A stretch of DNA of 22,626 nt from a virus: IMG/VR virus record IMGVR_UViG_3300009163_000200, positions 1 to 22,626 of that record; one strand, 5' to 3'. Positions 21,938 through 22,626 of this stretch are shown piece by piece. Every line of letters starts with the position of its first letter. Position 1 is the stretch's first letter. The position numbers were made by a program, and so were the translations under genes. The notes under the pieces are model-generated. The model saw nothing but the letters and a program-made list of their open reading frames with translations, did no database searches and was not told the origin of the DNA.

Positions 21938-22080
21938 GGGATTTCAACCTCGTAGCAATCGCCGCAAAATCTGTACCGATACCAGCCAAGCCAAACCCAA
22001 TGCTCGGCCGTACAGATCGGGATGAGTGCAAACCTCCATTTCCAGCCGTCGCCCGTGAGTTTTCGACGCTCAAACTTCAT
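21934..22080 (-). CDS. Small Trp/Cys-rich protein, 48 aa
   Basis: This 48 aa frame begins MKFERRKLTGDGWKWRFALIP and contains CTAEHWVWLGWYRYRFCGDCYEVE, with three cysteines and many aromatics. An AAGGGGGAAGGG run lies directly before its ATG. Its start overlaps the end of the 55 aa gene and its stop overlaps the next ATG (ATGA), so it sits tightly in the chain. The Cys/aromatic pattern suggests a compact metal-binding or partner-binding fold. Its function is unknown. Confidence 0.65.
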   Translation of the reverse strand: MKFERRKLTGDGWKWRFALIPICTAEHWVWLGWYRYRFCGDCYEVEIP

Positions 22081-22244
22081 CCCTTCCCCCTTGCCTTGGC
22101 TGCGTTCTCTCGGAGTTGCTTCTCGTGTCTGTCTGCCTTGTGTCTTTTTCCTGCGGCGAGCGCGGGAAGAATGCGGGGCGGACGCTTCATCAACGTTTTT
22201 CCGTCCTTGCCGAGCTTGAGGCCCTTCACGGGGATGCTGGTCAC
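22077..22244 (-). CDS. Small very basic protein, 55 aa
   Basis: The 55 aa product (starting MTSIPVKGLKLGKDGKTL) is rich in Lys and Arg, with the C-terminal half RHKADRHEKQLRENAAKARG probably a basic helix. The GTG start shares bases with the TGA of the 112 aa gene (GTGA), and its stop overlaps the ATG of the 48 aa gene. A nucleic acid-binding role would suit the charge. No family is recognised. Confidence 0.6.
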   Translation of the reverse strand: MTSIPVKGLKLGKDGKTLMKRPPRILPALAAGKRHKADRHEKQLRENAAKARGKG

Positions 22245-22579
22245 GACTTGCTCCAGTGTTCGAGCCGATATTCCAGCCAGTCCGTGACGCGGCCCTTCAC
22301 GTCGTCAAAACCGTCATCGTCGTATTTGGCGTTCATGATGCTTCGCCAAATGTAGTCGACAACACGCTCTGAAAATTGCCTGCGCTGCGTTTCTGGTTCA
22401 AGCTTAAGGGGGCCGCCGGCGCTAGATGGCTTAAGCTCTGCTATCAATGCAGCAACCTGCGCCTGAGCCGTTGCCAGATCGCCTTGGATGAGGCGCAACT
22501 GACCTAGAGCTAGATCGCGCTCCTGCTCGGCCGCATCGATCATCTCGCGCGCGGTGATTGTAAGCGGGTCTCGGCTCAC
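22241..22579 (-). CDS. Hypothetical coiled-coil protein, 112 aa
   Basis: The GTG at 22579 is preferred over the ATG at 22609 because GGAGG lies seven bases upstream and the GTG overlaps the stop of the previous gene (GTGA). Residues 10-48 form a heptad-like helix (REMIDAAEQERDLALGQLRLIQGDLATAQAQVAALIAEL), followed by a Pro/Gly linker and a C-terminal domain (FSERVVDYIWRSIMNAKYDDDGFDDVKGRV). It looks like a small oligomeric accessory protein of the early region. Its function is unknown. Confidence 0.65.
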   Translation of the reverse strand: MSRDPLTITAREMIDAAEQERDLALGQLRLIQGDLATAQAQVAALIAELKPSSAGGPLKLEPETQRRQFSERVVDYIWRSIMNAKYDDDGFDDVKGRVTDWLEYRLEHWSKS

Positions 22580-22626
22580 GACTGCGCCTCCATCTTCCAG
22601 GGCCGGCATTCAAAACCGACGACGAC
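22576..22626 (-). CDS. 3' end of an unknown gene (5' part outside window)
   Basis: Seventeen codons enter from the right edge and end in TGA, reading VVVGFECRPWKMEAQS. The stop overlaps the GTG of the next gene. Too little is visible to name it; the coupled overlap and open frame are the evidence. Confidence 0.5.
   Translation of the reverse strand, partial: VVVGFECRPWKMEAQS

Overview
The window is a stretch of a tailed-phage or prophage genome, GC-rich, with nearly every gene on the minus strand. The packaging and head genes are of the short-tailed P22-like type: a small/large terminase pair, a P22-type portal, a scaffold, an N4-gp56-type major capsid protein, a gp4-like connector and a P22 gp10-like tail protein. 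The base composition, a DUF2793 module in the tail protein and the general look of the proteins suggest an alphaproteobacterial (rhizobia-like) host; this is inference, as there is no host gene, tRNA or attachment site to test it. No integrase, replication gene, lysozyme or recognisable holin is visible, so lysogeny cannot be decided.

Layout in transcription order, right to left. (1) 22626-21304: a chain of small, mostly start/stop-overlapping genes (the 3' end of an unknown gene, then 112, 55, 48 and 74 aa products) ending in a phage-encoded NusG-like protein. (2) 21303-20995: a gene-poor gap with a GC-rich terminator-like hairpin. (3) 20994-18877: tiny membrane peptides coupled by overlapping stops and starts, a four-helix membrane protein with a long external coiled coil, a beta-rich protein and a Cys-rich protein. 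(4) 18876-18791: a compact A+T-rich candidate promoter/operator. (5) 18790-9903: terminase, portal, scaffold, capsid, candidate decoration protein, connectors and the gp10-like tail protein, plus a 45 aa protein. (6) 9901-3611: five tightly packed genes that look like an ejection (internal virion protein) module, including a 926 aa protein and a small zincin-like protein. (7) 3340-1: a large modular tail-fibre or appendage gene that runs off the left edge.

The only convincing plus-strand gene is a 70 aa exported Cys-rich protein at 3402-3614, between the tail-fibre gene and the ejection module.

The most unusual signal is a short peptide motif, RNAL usually followed within two residues by Pro, that recurs near termini or linkers of all five consecutive module-6 proteins (counting one RNAV variant) and was not seen in the head proteins. 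It may be a shared targeting, docking or processing tag. A second theme is transcript control: a NusG paralogue lies upstream of a roughly 20 kb same-strand gene array that contains several perfect GC-rich hairpins between genes.
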